This document shows, piece after piece, positions 6,521 through 7,058 of a stretch of 7,058 nucleotides of DNA; within the stretch, counting starts at the first letter, position 1, and each line of letters starts with the position of its first letter. The notes beneath the pieces were generated by a model. The model saw nothing but the letters and a program-made list of their open reading frames with translations. It made no database searches and was not told the DNA's origin. The translations under genes were made by a program, and so were the position numbers. The stretch is from the NCBI GenBank assembly GCA_002707185.1, contig PAMF01000059.1, forward strand, positions 1-7,058, written 5' to 3'. The stretch comes from Chloroflexota bacterium (lineage in GTDB: Bacteria; Chloroflexota; Dehalococcoidia; UBA3495).

Positions 6521-6792
6521 TATTTCTGATTTCAGGGCGAGTTAGGGTTGATACGGGTATATTCATAGAAGAAAGTGTAACTGTAATAGCAGGGACAGGA
6601 GGGTATCACAAAATAATATATGGTTTGTATTGTGCATATGGTTTAATGTAAACTCGTTTCAGGCTTAGATATAATTTTCGGATGCCAACTGGGATGGCTT
6701 TAGAACTAGCTCGTGATGGTCATCCTCAGTCATTTTAAAACTTTAGGTGCAAATGACGCGATAACCACATAAAAACAGGTGAGGAGATATAT
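6521..6792 (+). promoter_or_regulatory. Leader region of the VOC gene, no convincing gene
   Basis: These 272 nt hold no ORF of useful length. Visible elements are a strong but unused SD-like AGGAGGG at 6597-6603, a 9-bp direct repeat ATATGGTTT at 6618-6626 and 6636-6644, and a perfect TATAAT at 6670-6675 that could be the -10 of the VOC gene with a leader of about 110 nt; no good -35 is seen. A short GCCA/TGGC hairpin lies near 6684-6698. The region may be a promoter and 5' UTR, or the remnant of a lost small gene. Confidence 0.3.
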
Positions 6793-7058
6793 ATGTCAGC
6801 AAAAGTTAAAGGTCTCGGACACGTTGGATTCTATGTTCAGGATTTGGATCTAATGAAAGAATTCTACGGCGATTTTATGGGAATGACTTTGACCAAAGTG
6901 GGACCTATAGGTGCTTTTTTCAGTGCTGATCCAGAAGATTGTGATCATGAGATTGCATTGATGAGCGGCCGAAAGTCGCTTGACGAACCAACGAATGTTA
7001 ATCAAGTATCAATGAGAGTCGACTCACTGGATGACGTTAGGGATTTTAAAAAACGTAT
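6793..7058 (+). CDS. VOC family protein (glyoxalase / extradiol dioxygenase fold), 3' end outside window
   Basis: The first 88 residues are visible. The ATG at 6793 follows GGAG at 6783-6786 by 6 nt. The sequence GLGHVGFYVQDLDLMKEFY is the first beta-alpha-beta unit of the vicinal-oxygen-chelate fold, with His10 at the usual first metal-ligand place. GDFMGMTLTKVGP, DHEIALMSGR (about 51-60) and QVSMRVDSLDDVRDF (71-85) continue the fold. Where many dioxygenase-type members have His before the second strand (HxxxxV), this one has Asn70-Gln71, so the metal site may use Gln or a different residue. Members include glyoxalases, fosfomycin-type resistance enzymes and ring-cleaving dioxygenases. The neighbours favour a catabolic role, but the specific reaction cannot be assigned from this fragment. 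Confidence 0.88.
   Translation, partial: MSAKVKGLGHVGFYVQDLDLMKEFYGDFMGMTLTKVGPIGAFFSADPEDCDHEIALMSGRKSLDEPTNVNQVSMRVDSLDDVRDFKKR

Noticed and set aside
6682..6738. 18-residue ORF (MPTGMALELARDGHPQSF)
   Set aside because: No SD, very short, no recognisable homology; likely chance.
1..7058. CRISPR array, tRNA/rRNA, transposase, phage or toxin-antitoxin genes
   Set aside because: I saw no regular spaced repeats, no tRNA-like cloverleaf, and no protein with such motifs on either strand.

Overview
The window looks like a catabolic stretch of chromosome from an uncultured bacterium. GC is moderate to low by eye, Shine-Dalgarno (SD) sites of the AGGAGG type are strong, and genes are tightly packed with short leaders. 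Two luciferase-like flavin monooxygenases (LLM) sit with a carboxymuconolactone-decarboxylase-like protein, a large alpha/beta hydrolase-domain protein and a VOC (glyoxalase/dioxygenase fold) protein. This mix resembles the oxidoreductase-rich genomes of marine SAR202-type Chloroflexota and some Proteobacteria. The lineage is a guess from gene content only; there is no rRNA or other marker here.

Layout. From 3 to 719 (+) is the C-terminal part of a serine beta-lactamase/esterase-fold hydrolase whose start lies before the window. A 155-nt gap with competing inverted repeats leads to a two-gene unit: an LLM oxidoreductase (875-1885, +) and a carboxymuconolactone-decarboxylase-like protein (1925-2485, +), 39 nt apart. 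Convergent to it, and the only minus-strand gene, is a CDKN3-like protein tyrosine/dual-specificity phosphatase. Its conserved coding extends well upstream of its first ATG (2902), to about 3100, where an ATA codon follows an SD sequence. A 267-nt divergent intergenic region with a perfect 13-bp direct repeat separates it from a second LLM oxidoreductase (3368-4432, +). That is followed by a 664-residue alpha/beta hydrolase-domain protein (4526-6520, +), a 272-nt gap without a convincing gene, and a VOC protein (from 6793, +) cut by the window end.

How the genes may work together (inference). LLM enzymes use reduced FMN and O2 to hydroxylate or cleave C-C, C-S or C-N bonds. The hydrolases could open esters or lactones, and the CMD-like and VOC proteins could handle ring-cleavage type intermediates. 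This would be a degradation module for an unidentified organic substrate. No flavin reductase, transporter or dedicated regulator is visible. The phosphatase is not an obvious part of the pathway.

The points most worth a second look are the non-canonical start of the phosphatase, the 13-bp repeat pair around its promoter, and the mutually exclusive hairpins ahead of the first LLM gene. I see no strong evidence for a wholly new system.
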